Assembly: GCA_029204225.1 (NCBI GenBank)
Contig: CM055106.1
Span: 14,138,393 to 14,202,392 of the forward strand
Length of the DNA: 64,000 nt
Source of the DNA: Diphasiastrum complanatum
Lineage: Eukaryota; Streptophyta; Lycopodiopsida; Lycopodiales; Lycopodiaceae
Direction: 5' to 3'
The translations under genes were made by a program, and so were the position numbers. Below, in pieces: positions 12,170-23,069 of the stretch. Positions within the stretch are counted from its first letter, which is position 1. Every line of letters starts with the position of its first letter. The notes beneath the pieces were generated by a model, which ran no database searches, had not been told where the DNA came from, and saw nothing but the letters and a program-made list of their open reading frames with translations.

Positions 12170-13756
12170 TCTAGAATGATCTACAAAAGATCTAGCTCAC
12201 AAACCTAAGAATCAATCTTCACACTAATGACTAGTCACTTGGAAACTTTGCTTTGATCACTAAGACAAAAGCACACAATCTTTCAATCAAATCACAAAAT
12301 AAATCAGATCCAATCTCCTATTGGACTCATTAAATACTAATGACTCTTTCTTTTGAAAGTTGAAATAGATATGAAAAAGATTTGACAACTAGATTCTCCT
12401 TTTCACTTGACTAGTTCTCTCAACACTTGAGATTCTTGAACAAAAGATGGGTTTTGTTTCGAACACTTGAAAATCAAATTTAATCACTTCTTTTGGACTC
12501 ACTCTTGACCCAAATAATCTCACACTTGAGATTCAGAATGAATTTGATTTGATTTGACAACAAACTATACCACCAATTTTTCACAAAGCTTAAAAAATTA
12601 GACAACTAGAGATTCACAAAGATCTCAACCATGCATGGATACTCAAATATGGACTCCTCCTCATTCTAGACATCCAATGGGATCTCAAATTGACCCTCAC
12701 ACTCTCACAAAGAAAGTTGAATAGAACTAATTTGAGCTTCATACATAAGATGTCAATTTTTGCTCAATAAATTGATTCAATCACCCCTATTGGATTCTAC
12801 CAATTACTCTACCTTTAGAGACTTGGAATGAAATTCAAAATCAAAAGTTGTGATTTTTCTCACTAAGATATTGTGCTTCAAAGAGCTAATGCCACTTAGA
12901 AATATTTGATCACCTAGGAGAAGACAAACTCTCCACCAATAACAACACAAAATGAGCTTCTAGATCTTGCCCTCTACAAAGGAAGGAGCTCTTAGAGAAT
13001 TGGATCTCTCTCTACACATTTGTCATAGACATCTTAGTGACTCTTTTCAAACCTTACAATTACTCAAACAAATCGAGTAGGGTTGAACAATGTGACTTGG
13101 ATCTCAATCTCTTTTCTAGAACTCTCAATTTAAGCCAATCTATGTCAAATTCTACAAAAGATTTGCATAGATGCTCTATATGCACTAGAAACTCTCAAAG
13201 GTTTTACTTGGAGGACAGATCCAAGGATGTTTTCTAGCAAATTGATGCTTCAAAACTTGACCCTATCACTCTTGAACAAATCTATAGTGATGGTACAATG
13301 GATTTCAACCTATCACCTTGCATATCACTCCTTAATCTATGATTTTTAGCAAAATCTCTCTCAACTTCAACATGCACTCAAAAAATCAGAGATGATCAAT
13401 TAATGCACCTATTTAAAGCTTTAAATTTAATTTCTTGGCTGATCCAATCCAAGAACTAATCAAGGGATTAGATTATCTATAGAAAATGCCTGATTTTGCA
13501 CCAGAAATCTCTCAAATTGGGTGTGTGAGTCAAATTGTACAAATTTTTGAATCTTCTCAGCCAAAACTGGAGCTGTATGGACTCACACGTGTGAAAAGAG
13601 TTCCTACAGTCCACAACAAGTTCTGGTCCAAAAATTTTGAGAATATCTATCAAATCCAACTCGCTACCCCAAATTTGACTAGTTTCCAAAAAAACTGCTA
13701 ATTTTGGCTTTGATTTGGATTAACCCTATCAATTTCAACAAAACCTCTTGTACTAG
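12170..13756 (-). other. Element 5 long leader
   Basis: This is 1.6 kb between the primer site and the gag remnant with no supported coding frame. It contains one further copy of the palindrome (TCACACGTGTGA, 13583-13594), the only exact copy in the window outside an LTR. Confidence 0.55.
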
Positions 13757-13768
13757 GCTCTGATACCA
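13757..13768 (-). promoter_or_regulatory. Element 5 primer-binding site (initiator Met tRNA)
   Basis: GCTCTGATACCA on the plus strand is TGGTATCAGAGC on the minus strand, directly next to the 5' LTR. Confidence 0.9.
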
Positions 13769-14506
13769 TGTGCAAAAAGTACAAAAAGGACCAAGAGTGG
13801 ATCCTAATCTGATCCTCAAGAGGGATTGGTTGTCAGATAAACTTTATGGTTTCACACGTGTGAAACATTGTTTGAGTATGGACTCCAACCTGAAAATCAA
13901 GTACACATTGATAGAACCTCAAAACAATCAAAACAAATGTAGACAAATGGAGAGAATCACTCAAAATTGCTTCCAAAACCAAGATTGGTGTCTCACATTG
14001 ATTATGGCCAAATGTGGCTCTATATATACAATAAGTGGGATCTCGTGGTACTGATCATCCCTTTGATCCCACATGTGTGAAGGTGCTTTGTCATATGATG
14101 ATTCATCATGCAAAACTGACACTTGGACAAAACCTTCTATTTTGAGCACTTTTGGCCCATTTTCCTTCTATATGGAGATCTACTTGAAAATCTTCTAGAA
14201 GTCAAAATTCGTCTACTTCAACTTATTCCACACATGTGAGCTGTCCTCTACACATGGGATGTGACACCTAACCAAAGGATGTGGCTCATGCAAGCAATAG
14301 ATTGATGCCATGTGTCATATGTCTAGAAAACTAGTTTTTGGCCTTTTTAGCCACTAGAACTTGAATTAAATCATATGTACAACCTATATGATTATGGTAC
14401 ATGACAAGTACACTATTTTCACACGTGGGAATAGTCTCCACACATGTGTGTTTATCTATATACAAGATTTTTGGCCTCTACCAAGCTTATTTTTGCATTT
14501 TTCACA
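13769..14506 (-). repeat. Element 5 5' LTR
   Basis: 738 bp, matching the 3' LTR apart from the 93-bp length difference. A minus-strand TATA stretch (TGTATATATAG) lies at about 14020-14029. The perfect 18-bp palindrome GTTTCACACGTGTGAAAC lies about 160 bp downstream of it at 13849-13866. Confidence 0.9.
13849..13866. promoter_or_regulatory. 18-bp palindrome with G-box core
   Basis: GTTTCACACGTGTGAAAC is a perfect 18-bp palindrome centred on CACGTG. It is one of the longest copies of the motif that recurs in LTRs of six families here. G-box cores are known targets of plant bZIP and bHLH factors. A function in this element is inference. Confidence 0.6.
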
Positions 14507-15124
14507 CTAGCTTCACTAGCTTGTCAAATCTTGGTGTTTAGATGTAGATCTAAGATCACTTCACATGAGAATGTTCCTCAACCTGTTAAGAACCTGAAAA
14601 CACATTTGCATAATGGTTAGAACCTTCCAGAAAATGCTCCAATCAAATTACATAAGGAGAGTTACTTACATGCTCAACAAAGTACACCAAAATTTATGCA
14701 AAAGATTGTTGACAATCTGTTCACCCAAAAGGGGATCTTTCATCCAAGTGGGAGCTTTGCTCAGCCTTTTGGAGGAACACAAAATCACTCAAAGATTATT
14801 TGAAGGTTCATCCACTTAAGGAGAGTGTTCATCCACAAAAGTGGAGATTGTCAACAATACATTGAACAGAATATTGCTAGTATTGAATATGCACAAGCCT
14901 CACAATCAACAAATGATTAGGTGTTATGATTTGATCCAAAATAGCTTCTTCTTAGTCTCTGATCTTCAATAGACCTGAAATATGCTTTTGATCCACAAGT
15001 TCAACTCACAAAACAAAGGTTAGTAAGATTTGATCAACAGTGCAATGCATAATCATGCTAGAACTTGATCAAACATCCAAATATCACCATAAATGGAAAT
15101 CTTACTAAAAATAACAGCCAACTA
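14507..15124 (-). other. Element 6 leader, primer-proximal part
   Basis: Untranslated leader of element 6 between its primer site and the element 5 insertion point. No coding motif seen. Confidence 0.6.
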
Positions 15125-15136
15125 GCTCTGATACCA
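15125..15136 (-). promoter_or_regulatory. Element 6 primer-binding site (initiator Met tRNA)
   Basis: GCTCTGATACCA immediately precedes the LTR start TGTGAAAAAAGTGG, which sets element 6 on the minus strand. Confidence 0.9.
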
Positions 15137-15521
15137 TGTGAAAAAAGTGGATCTTGAAATAATCCAAACTCTCAAAATACCTGGCTAAGATCTTTGCACA
15201 ACAAGCTACAAAAGCTAGAAATGGCAAAGCATCCTAATGCTAGGTGAGAGAGATGACTCTATCTCATCTCTCTAGAACTTAGGACCCAATTTTAGGGCAC
15301 CAGTAGCCTAAAATAGCCAATTTTGGCCTGTATGTTCAAATAACATGATTTTGGTGTCATTGCAAAGGTCTTGAAGTTTGAGACTTCTTCAATATGAGAT
15401 ATATATTTAAATAAAAGTATCTAGGCCTCTTTCACACGTGTGAAAGGTTAGATCCAAAACTATGTACAAAAATTGCCAATTTAGGCCTCAAACTAGCTAG
15501 GAAATGTTGACAAATTTCATA
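15137..15521 (-). repeat. Element 6 5' LTR, internally deleted
   Basis: It matches the 3' LTR at both ends but lacks about 275 bp after CATCCTAATGCTA. The outer end reads TTCATA instead of TTCACA, and about 40 bp near that end are absent from the other LTR. The perfect palindrome CTTTCACACGTGTGAAAG is at 15429-15446. TSD GCTAT follows at 15522-15526. The deletion removes the TATA candidate seen in the other LTR, so this LTR is probably not a working promoter. Confidence 0.82.
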
Positions 15522-16198
15522 GCTATGACTGTTAATAAAGAAGTTATATCTCCTTGTTTATAGTATCGATCAATTTTCAGAGGTAAACCTATCAAAAACC
15601 ACTCAATATACATCATGACAGGGTATACACTAGTTAGTTTTCCAATTAGATTCTTTACTTTTCGTGTGTGCCTTTGAAGATATCCTTTACTCTTCTTCTG
15701 CACATTATTGAGTCATCCAAGAATTTTGGACAAATAACCAATTTTTTTGAACTGGTTCATAAATGCATCTTTCAGCAGTAACCAAGTAGCTACATGTCCT
15801 GGTCCAACTTGGTTGTACCATATACGCGCTTGTTTTTTCAGAAGACCAGGAAAGATTGCAGCTTGTCAACATCAATACCTTCATTGTTCGAATTGGCATT
15901 TGACTCGAACTGCAAAACATAACTGTCAGCATCATCTGAAGATGTTCCTTTAAAATAATCATACTTGATCTGCGAGATTGAAGTGAAATGGGAACCAGGA
16001 CCTTCTATAATCGAATCCGGTTCAACTTTAGAATCAAGAACTGGTTCTGGCTCAGGGTCCAGACTAGGATCTGGATTTACGACTTCAAAATCTTCAGCTG
16101 CAACAAAAGCTTCAGGACGAGAGTTTTTAGGTAAATTTTTAGGATTAAAATTCAAGAAAGTGAATCTCCTATTTGTAAAGATTCCTAAAGTCTTTTGA
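15522..16198 (-). pseudogene. Gypsy gag, N-terminal part
   Basis: The minus-strand reading starts near 16155 (MNFNPKNLPKNSRPEAFVAA), passes an acidic Pro/Asp/Glu stretch, then a retrotransposon gag core (YFKGTSSDDADSYVLQFES, LKKQARIWYNQVGPGHVATW, LLLKDAFMNQFKKIGYLSK, LIGKLTSVYPVMMYIEWFLI). One frameshift at about 15840 and another around 15705 break it. It ends at the TVIA codons where element 6 was inserted and resumes at 6560. Confidence 0.75.
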
Positions 16199-16303
16199 AA
16201 AATTCATCTCAAAGTTTTCGATATCTTTCTAGTTGAGCAGCTCTATTTAACATACATTAGGGATGGAGACGGAGTTGTCAGTTTTGATCAACTTTATTTG
16301 GCT

Positions 16304-16322
16304 ATCCCCGGCAACGGCGCCA
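16304..16322 (-). promoter_or_regulatory. tRNA-Asp-type primer-binding site
   Basis: On the minus strand this reads TGGCGCCGTTGCCGGGGAT, the exact complement of the 3' end of plant tRNA-Asp. This primer type is known from Athila-like Ty3/gypsy elements. It lies between the LTR and the gag start. Confidence 0.9.
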
Positions 16323-17600
16323 AAAATTGGTATATGTCGTAATATACCAACAAAGAATTGCTAGATATGTGTAGTATTTAAGGAGATAGCACTTAAAAGT
16401 TGTTAAATTGGTACAGTCCTGACTTATTTCGAATGAAATGGAGTCAAGTGTTAATCTGGTAACAGACATTTTATAAGTAACCAGTATTACTTTTGGTGTA
16501 GGTGTGTGATGATACTGAATTTCAAACAACAATCTTCCTCTATCAAACCGAATGGAAAGCATTCTACAAGTGAAATGTTATCAGAGTAGCTCGAATGAAT
16601 TACACTCTGGCTGATTAAGTTGTCAAGAAAGAGTTGTATTACGGTCGATGCAGACATGTACGAACAGACAAAAAGCTAATCTTATTCTTGAACTAATGTA
16701 TTCTAGACAGAAATCCTCAACAACTTAAGTCCGATCATACTTAAAGAACTCAAGTAGTTCGCAAATATGTTAGAAACATTAATCTTCGTCTCAAACACGA
16801 ATACATATCAATAACTTAATTCCTCAAGCAGAGACTAGCATTTCACATATATACATATTTCTCTATTAGTGATTGTAAAAATTGCACCAAAGGATATTTT
16901 ACTCGGGTGCCGAACACAAAGTATTCACGTAGATGGGTAAGTTAGTTTAAAAACAGTTTTTTAATTCAGCTTTACGGAAACATAGCAAACGACTGTAATG
17001 AACTATTGTATCGTCTGACCAAAGAATGATTTAAGTAATGCATATGAGATTGCTAGTAGATTCGAAATCACTCACACTCAACAGTGGGGAGAATAGAAAT
17101 CAAGAAAAATAACCTTCGACACTCTAGTCACTTCTTCAATCTCACAATACAAGAACTCTCTCTTTCTCTCGGTGGTGTGAGAATGAAGCGTGTCTTCGTT
17201 TTATATCTTACGGAGCGATCAAACACACCTCTTAATATTCTAGGTGCGACGCTCCATTTACTAACTCTAGTTAATAAATAGGTTACAAGTAGATGTAATT
17301 TACATCATTGAAGGTATTGTTCACTAAGGGTTTAATTTACTCTAGTTTACAACGACAATACGAATCTTGTCAGTTCATGTTCCAGGCGTCGTTTCATTTT
17401 AAGAGGACTTGTCATTTTATAGAAGACAGGTCCTCAGCAATTATATCCCAAAAAATGATATAGGTCTCTTCATAATATATATTTGTCAGCGCATGTCCTC
17501 ATTTCCAAGTATATATTGCCATTTTGGAGTAAATATACATTATTTCACAAATATATGGTATCACAAAGAAGAAGGCGTGTAACCGCAGAAGGTGACTATC
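16323..17600 (-). repeat. Gypsy 5' LTR (outer end not fixed)
   Basis: Because the primer site lies at its left edge, the sequence to the right must be the 5' LTR of the minus-strand gypsy element. The likely inner end is near 16328 (TGGTATATG on plus). Only one LTR copy is visible, so the outer boundary is a guess (a candidate is GGTATCACA near 17566). A minus-strand TATA candidate (AGATATAAAAC) lies near 17199-17208. No protein-coding content is recognised. Confidence 0.45.
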
Positions 17601-17794
17601 TGATATTCAAAAATATCAGAAGTCAATCAAACTTCTTATTCTCAACTTTAGCTCCATTTTAGTGTAGTGTTCGCCATATCACTAAATTCACACCCGCGAT
17701 ACTTCAGCGCCTTCAAGAGATTGTTGAGAATTACCAGAGCCTTTCTTTTAAAGACTCATTTTTGCTAGTCATACATGCCAAGTGAGTTACAATA

Positions 17795-18230
17795 ATGCCT
17801 AAAGATTTTCAACTACTATACAAGATGTGGGATAGGTATTCTAAATTACATAAGGATGAATCATCTGCACCCAGACTCGATCCCTTAGATAGGACAGACC
17901 TCCCGACCAAGAGGCTTAGGAAGCAGTCAACCCCCAAGAGGGACCCGAAGAAAGTTAGGAGGACGGATAGTATTCCCTTCTACTAAGAATGTAGATACTA
18001 TGGCACTGGATTCGGTTGTAAATATAGCTACAATCATTTTAAAAAATATAGTTAATCTTGTAGATACTTCTCTTCCACCTCCTCCTCCTCCTCCTCCTCC
18101 TCCTCCTAGATTTTTTTATACATATATAGATTCGGACGAATATCTAGAATTTGAGAATGACATATCTGACGTTGTAGATAGAATAGAAATTCCATTTTGT
18201 TTTAGACTAGAGGAACTTGATTTAGCATAA
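17795..18230 (+). other. Two short unrecognised open frames and a CCT microsatellite
   Basis: A 63-codon and a 76-codon plus-strand frame follow each other in different phases. The first is basic (Lys/Arg-rich, PKRDPKKVRR). The second contains a run of 11 prolines coded by a (CCT)n array at about 18076-18107. I see no domain or start context to call either a gene. Confidence 0.25.
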
Positions 18231-20420
18231 ATTTCAGGACTATTAAATGTTTGGATCTGAAAAACATACGGACTTCTATCAATGATCTTGTGATAGAGTC
18301 TGGGGTCCAACTCTTGCAATTTGACATTGCAAGAGATTCAACCAAGAAGTTTTAGCTCTCAACAACTTCTTTCTTCAATCCCTTAAGGAGAAGAATGACA
18401 CCTTGGTAGAGTGTCTTTTTAGTAGATGCACTCCACTCACCAAAAATCTGATTGTGTCATATCATGCCAAGTAAGACAATTTACATGCTTCTTCTTGTCA
18501 ATGGCTTTATCATTGTCATTATCATTGGAAATATTTTTCAAAATTGTAGCTAATGGACTGTTTATTTTATTTGGCTATGAGCATTGGGGCATAAACCTAA
18601 TCTCTATTACGAAATCTTTAGATAATGTAATTAAATTTTTTTTGTGTAAAGATGAATTTGGCTAGTAATATGCATAAGGATATTGACTTGATCATGCCAA
18701 TGATTTGTAAATGCATTCCAAATGAGAATGCGAAAGAGGGGAATGGGAGATCGTTAGTCTAGAGGTAAATCCTATTCATCTCATCAGCATTTTAAAATCA
18801 ACATTCTAATGTATTCTATTCATTGTGTGGTTTCCCTTCATTGATGCCTTGTGTGCTGAACTTTTTGCAGTCACCCCAGCAAAATGATTCATTTAGTTGT
18901 GGGTGGTACACTTTGTATAATGCAAAGTTATCTTTTGAGTGGTTCATCTTTCAACAAGATGTCAAAATTTTTAAAGTAATTTATTCTTGATTTTAAAATC
19001 GTGATTGATTTTTTTCTCCCTAGTAAACTTTCTAACCGTAACTAATGCATGAATATTATATCTTGCAATTTAGAATTGTAAATACAAAGTAGCCCAGGTG
19101 TACAGATTTAGACAAAAATTACCTGAGCATACGTGGCAAGGCTTCAACCACCCCCTGTTTATGATGGCGGTGCTGATGATGTTATCATACTAAAAATATA
19201 GATAGCACAAAACAAAGATATATTGAAAATGTATAGATTGGATAGGAAAATATACATTTATATATCAAATTTAAATTCATGTTATTGAATTTGGGAGCCT
19301 AGAATACTCACTGACGTAAATAGTAAGAAATGAATGAGAACCTTGCACTAGTGTCGTAGATTTGTCAGAGACAAGTTCAATCATAGATGCTTGTAGAGTA
19401 AACATTGGAATATTAACCTTGATCTTTGATGTTTATGTGATTGATCAAAAACTAATAAAGTATCACACACTACCTACACATGTTTCAAGTCCTCATGAAT
19501 GTGTCTTGCTTTGTGATCAATGGATTTGGGAGCAATTGCCAATCTTATAAATCTCAGAGTAGTCTTGAGCTTTTTGCTATATAGTTCATTCTTCAATGCT
19601 TTGTTGATCTGTGTGATTGGTCAATGATCCTAAGAACAGTCATTTTCAAAACATAATACAAATTATAATTCATATCATAAACGAGAAATACTCATTCATG
19701 AAAGTTCTTTTTGTAGTTGTATTTCTAATTGTTATTAAAACTTTTCAAAAAAAAAGACTCAAATTCTTAAAATACTTGTAAATAGTAGCTTTATCTTTTG
19801 AAATCAAAGAGTTGCTTGTCCAATCTTCAAATAATAACACAATATTTGTATATTGGTTTTCATTTGTCAAAAGAGAGAACAAGTATATCAACTTATTGTC
19901 ATGGAAGGTCTTTGTTTGGCACTTTAAATAAAACAACTAGGAGAGTATGTTTTTTTTTATTTTTTTGCTAAAGTAGCTTATGTATGAAAAAAAAAAATCT
20001 AATCAATGTAAATACTGATGAATGTTCAACTATAAACTTTATAAATATGTAATTCTAAAGGGCCTTAAAGGTCATTATGTTGTGACTTGATCACATTTTT
20101 TTCTTTAAAATCTGGTAGAAATGCAAGGCATAAAGTTCATATGTTTGTTACATTTTAGAAAGAAAAACAAATTAGTGATTGAGGTTGTAAGTCATGAAGT
20201 AAAGATGAAACTAAATTCTCTCTATTATATTAAGGCAACATGAAGTGGCAATTTTCTTTCCAAGAGTTTACAAAATGAAAATTATGTCTTTCTCCGTGAA
20301 ATTTTATATTTTTGTTTTCTCTTATGAAGTTCCATTGATTATTGCTTTCAAGTATATTAGTTTTTATGTGAAGAACTTGTAAATAATAAAATATTCAGGT
20401 AGAAAGTAAGATGCCTTCAT
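18231..20420. other. Unassigned AT-rich 2.2-kb stretch
   Basis: No coding motif, LTR end, primer site or RNA gene recognised. It contains homopolymer and AT-rich tracts only. Confidence 0.35.
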
Positions 20421-20860
20421 GACTCTCTTACCAAGGCGCCGCCAATTTTCCCTCCCAAACAGTTGCCGGAATTTTCAAAATTCAATTTTGCATGGATTAT
20501 CCACGTGTGGATAATCCACGCGCATAAATTTTTCTACGCCATGTCAGAAAAACACCGGAAGACTGGCCGGAGGCGTGTTGAAATTTTTTTTGGCGTGGAT
20601 AATCCACGCGTGGATGTTCCGCGCAAACAAAATTTCAGAAAATCGACTAAGTGTCGAGTCTCGCGTGGATACTCTGCGTGGATAAACACAGAGTTTTCTA
20701 GTTGTGAGTCACAAATCAAAATTAATTTTACAAATATTAAAAAGAGAATTTGTTCATCGGATTCTTGTTGTTGGACTTTTGATACTAGTTTTGCTCGACC
20801 TTATATAAGTGTAAGGGCCTAGGCCATTATAAGCATTCCATCTGGTGTACCTCAAGATCT
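20421..20860. repeat. Local GTGGAT/ATCCAC inverted-repeat cluster
   Basis: Within about 190 bp, TGGAT and ATCCACG words recur in both orientations: ATCCACGTGTGGAT (20499-20512), GTGGATAATCCACGCG twice, GCGTGGATACT and GCGTGGATAAAC. The block is richer in CG dinucleotides than its surroundings. A 119-codon open frame across it has no known domain. The block could fold into several alternative hairpins. Confidence 0.5.
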
Positions 20861-20861
20861 G

Positions 20862-21540
20862 CTACAGCAGCATATGATAGTAGCAGTCAAATAGAAGTAT
20901 GCTTGACCACCGGACTAAAGGTTTCAAGGTAGTCGATATTGGAAATTTGTGAAAATCCCATTTCTTTCTATTGATATTTCCATCTACTTTATATTTGATC
21001 TTAAAGATCCATGTCTTTTGAATAAGAAAACTTTTCATCAAATTAGCATGATCATCCAACAAGCCATTAAGAACAACTTGGACAAGCTCCACATCCTTAA
21101 TGCTTTCACTAATACATCCTAGTCATCACTCAAAGCTTTAACTCTCCAAACAAAAGCATGAATACTTTCATCCTTCTTTTGAAGTCTCTGAAATATTTGC
21201 CTCCTTAGGGTTCAGGCCCTAGATGTAGACTTGGACTCATAAACCTTCGTCAAGGTTTTCCAAAGCTTCACTAGATGTTGTGCACTTACCAACTTCCTTG
21301 AGAAGTTCATTAGTCACATTCATCTTGATAATGTGTAGAGCTTTATTTGCCCTGTTATCATACCTCAATTGCTCTTGAGGTGCCAAAGTTCTATCCTCCA
21401 CACCTACAACAATATTTATCAACTCATTCATCTCTAGCAAAGACTCCATCCTCATCTTCCAAGTTGAATAGTTGATTGAAGTAAGTCTATCATTGCCTTC
21501 CAACATGAAGCCACTTGAGGTTGCCATGTTGCAATGATTT
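20862..21540 (-). pseudogene. Decayed copia gag joined to RT scrap
   Basis: The minus-strand gag starts near 21525 (MATSSGFMLEGNDRLTSINY) and runs through MNELINIVVGVEDRTLAPQE and KMNVTNELLKEVGKCTTSSE. It is frame-broken around 21240, then shows ELVQVVLNGLLDDHANLMKS. At about 21020 it jumps to WIFKIKYKVDGNINRK, which matches the start of copia RT, and then ends. Protease, integrase and the catalytic RT core are deleted. It is closest to family 1 gag. Confidence 0.75.
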
Positions 21541-22110
21541 GATCTTCTCTTTGAACTTTTTCCAATGCACTTAGCACTCTCTTGAAAATCAACAAATGAA
21601 CTCAAAAAGAAATCATAAAGATATGGAAACAATCTAGCCTCTCCTTTTCTCTCTTCTAGCAAATCCTAGCACATAGAATGATGATTATTTTATCACACTT
21701 GATCAAATCACAATATAATGAACTTTTTCTAGCTCCTAAGATTGAACCTCACTCTTGAAAAAGTCCAAAAACTTAAAAAACAAGAGATCCTATTAAATTT
21801 AGGCAAAAATGCAAAATATTGAATTAAGCCAAAGCTATATGCAAAAGCTAGAATCTTGACATATCATCTAATATAATGTAACATCCACAATCATGACCAA
21901 TTTTTGTCTCCACATTCCGATAAGTGGTTTAAAAAATCGGCCTACTCCAAGTGATTTGACATAAAATGATGCTAGGATCACGAAGATCCACTTTCTATAC
22001 CTGAAAATGCAAGATTTGAGCTAGAAACACCTCCAAATCCACATAGAATTAATGGCGCCCTCAAATCCACCACTAGATCTGGAAAATACTCCAACTTTGG
22101 CATGTAACCT
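21541..22110 (-). other. Leader of the decayed copia copy
   Basis: Similar in opening words to the family 1 leader (AATGCACTTAGCACTCTCTTGAA near 21565-21590), with no coding frame. It links the gag remnant to the primer site. Confidence 0.5.
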
Positions 22111-22122
22111 GCTCTACTGCCA
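22111..22122 (-). promoter_or_regulatory. Mutated primer-binding site
   Basis: GCTCTACTGCCA corresponds to the family 1 GCTCTGATACCA with a few substitutions, and it abuts an LTR start. Confidence 0.65.
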
Positions 22123-22500
22123 TGTGAGAAAATCAGATCCAAAACACACTTGATGGAATTAAGATCTTTAGCCAAATTTGGTTGCACATCTAGATTTAAC
22201 TACAAAGTGGAAATCATCACTTTACACATGCTATAACTTAAAAAAGCATGAAGATCTGATCATAAGAACTTAGATACAACTTGGTACTATCCCTTTCCAT
22301 AAAATAGTAGTAGCCTACAATCATTCATGCATGTGGATGCAGGATCAACAATGAAAATCACAGTCTACACACTAGAAATCAAGATATCTTGAGAAATACA
22401 GATGAGATTGGACATAGAATCAAAAGAGATGAATTCTCCAAATAAAATGAGAATGCAAAAATGGTAACTTCTTGGTAGTTCATCAAAAAACCTAGAATTT
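22123..22500 (-). repeat. Family 1-related 5' LTR fragment
   Basis: It starts TGTGAGAAAATCAGATCC, close to the family 1 LTR end TGTGAAAAACTCAGATCC, and shares the word GAAGATCTGATCATAAG. The outer boundary cannot be fixed. No partner LTR is seen. Much more diverged than the 1a/1b LTRs. Confidence 0.6.
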
Positions 22501-23064
22501 CTAGTCTACATGTAATGCATCTAGTGTCACATCATTATTTAGATACTTAACGCATAACACAGTTTTTATTTTACAGGTTGATCTTTTTTTCTTTTCTAAC
22601 AACCCACATTACTATTTTTTTTCAGGTTATTACATAGAATACTTCTTAAAAAAATGTGATATTTGAAACACGAAAAGAAGCACGAAAGATGATGAACATT
22701 TTTTATATTGATTCACAAAAAATGACATGTAATAGGATATTACAATAGGTCTCTGCCACCCATTTCCCCCCTGTACATTGCCTCACTCCGCAAGGGCCTT
22801 GGCATTTTGCGAGTAAGTCACCTGTGAGTTTTGTGGGTTTGGGTTTCGACAAGCTACTTAAAAAAGAAGGCACGTGGTGTGCTATGTTTTCTAGAGAGAG
22901 AGAAAGCATCCGAGAGAGAGAGAGAGAGAGAGAGTGGCCATCCTTCTTGTTATTCATTAATTTGATCTGATCATTGGGCAATCTGTGGACTCATCCAGGT
23001 GCATGGATTGTTCAGGTTGCTTCTTCAAGCAATGTGCTTCATGCAATGTGTAGATAATGAGGAG
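22501..23064. repeat. Spacer with GA microsatellite
   Basis: The stretch contains a (GA)n run at about 22893-22935 that includes AGCATCCGAGAGAG, a phrase repeated at about 55466. No coding content is recognised. It flanks the family 4 3' LTR and ends with AGAGA, the family 4 target duplication. Confidence 0.5.
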
Positions 23065-23069
23065 AGAGA

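Larger units (their letters stand above)
9793..14506 (-). mobile_element. Element 5: deleted non-autonomous copia-like element
   Basis: Two direct LTRs (9793-10623 and 13769-14506) begin TGTGCAAAAAGTAC and end TTTTTCACA. The exact 5-bp duplication CTAGC lies outside (9788-9792 and 14507-14511). The primer site complement GCTCTGATACCA abuts the right LTR, which fixes the orientation as minus. The interior is only 3.1 kb: a 1.6-kb non-coding leader and a badly eroded gag/integrase remnant. It is nested in the leader of element 6. Confidence 0.9.
6566..15521 (-). mobile_element. Element 6: gag-protease-only copia retrotransposon
   Basis: Both LTR ends are flanked by the duplicated target GCTAT (6561-6565 and 15522-15526). 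The minus-strand 5' LTR is 15137-15521, the primer site is 15125-15136, and the 3' LTR is 6566-7176. Coding capacity is gag plus protease only (9295-7557), then about 380 bp to the 3' LTR with no integrase or RT. Element 5 is inserted in its leader (9793-14506, TSD CTAGC). Without that insertion element 6 is about 4.2 kb. It is inserted in a gypsy gag gene. Confidence 0.88.
6102..17600 (-). mobile_element. Ty3/gypsy-type element, interrupted
   Basis: Minus-strand order is LTR (about 17600 to 16323), primer site matching the 3' end of tRNA-Asp (16304-16322), gag N-terminal part (about 16155-15527), an inserted 8.96-kb copia element with TSD GCTAT, and then gag C-terminal part with CCHC knuckle (6560-6102). 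Removing the insertion and one TSD copy restores a continuous reading through TVIA-SVENYE at the site. Protease, RT and integrase are not recognisable to the left, and the second LTR was not found, so the 3' extent is unknown. The tRNA-Asp primer fits Athila-type gypsy lineages, but without RT the lineage is not established. Confidence 0.7.

Noticed and set aside
18755-18785. tRNA-like phrase GTTAGTCTAGAGGTAAATCC
   Set aside because: No B box, acceptor pairing or cloverleaf could be built around it.
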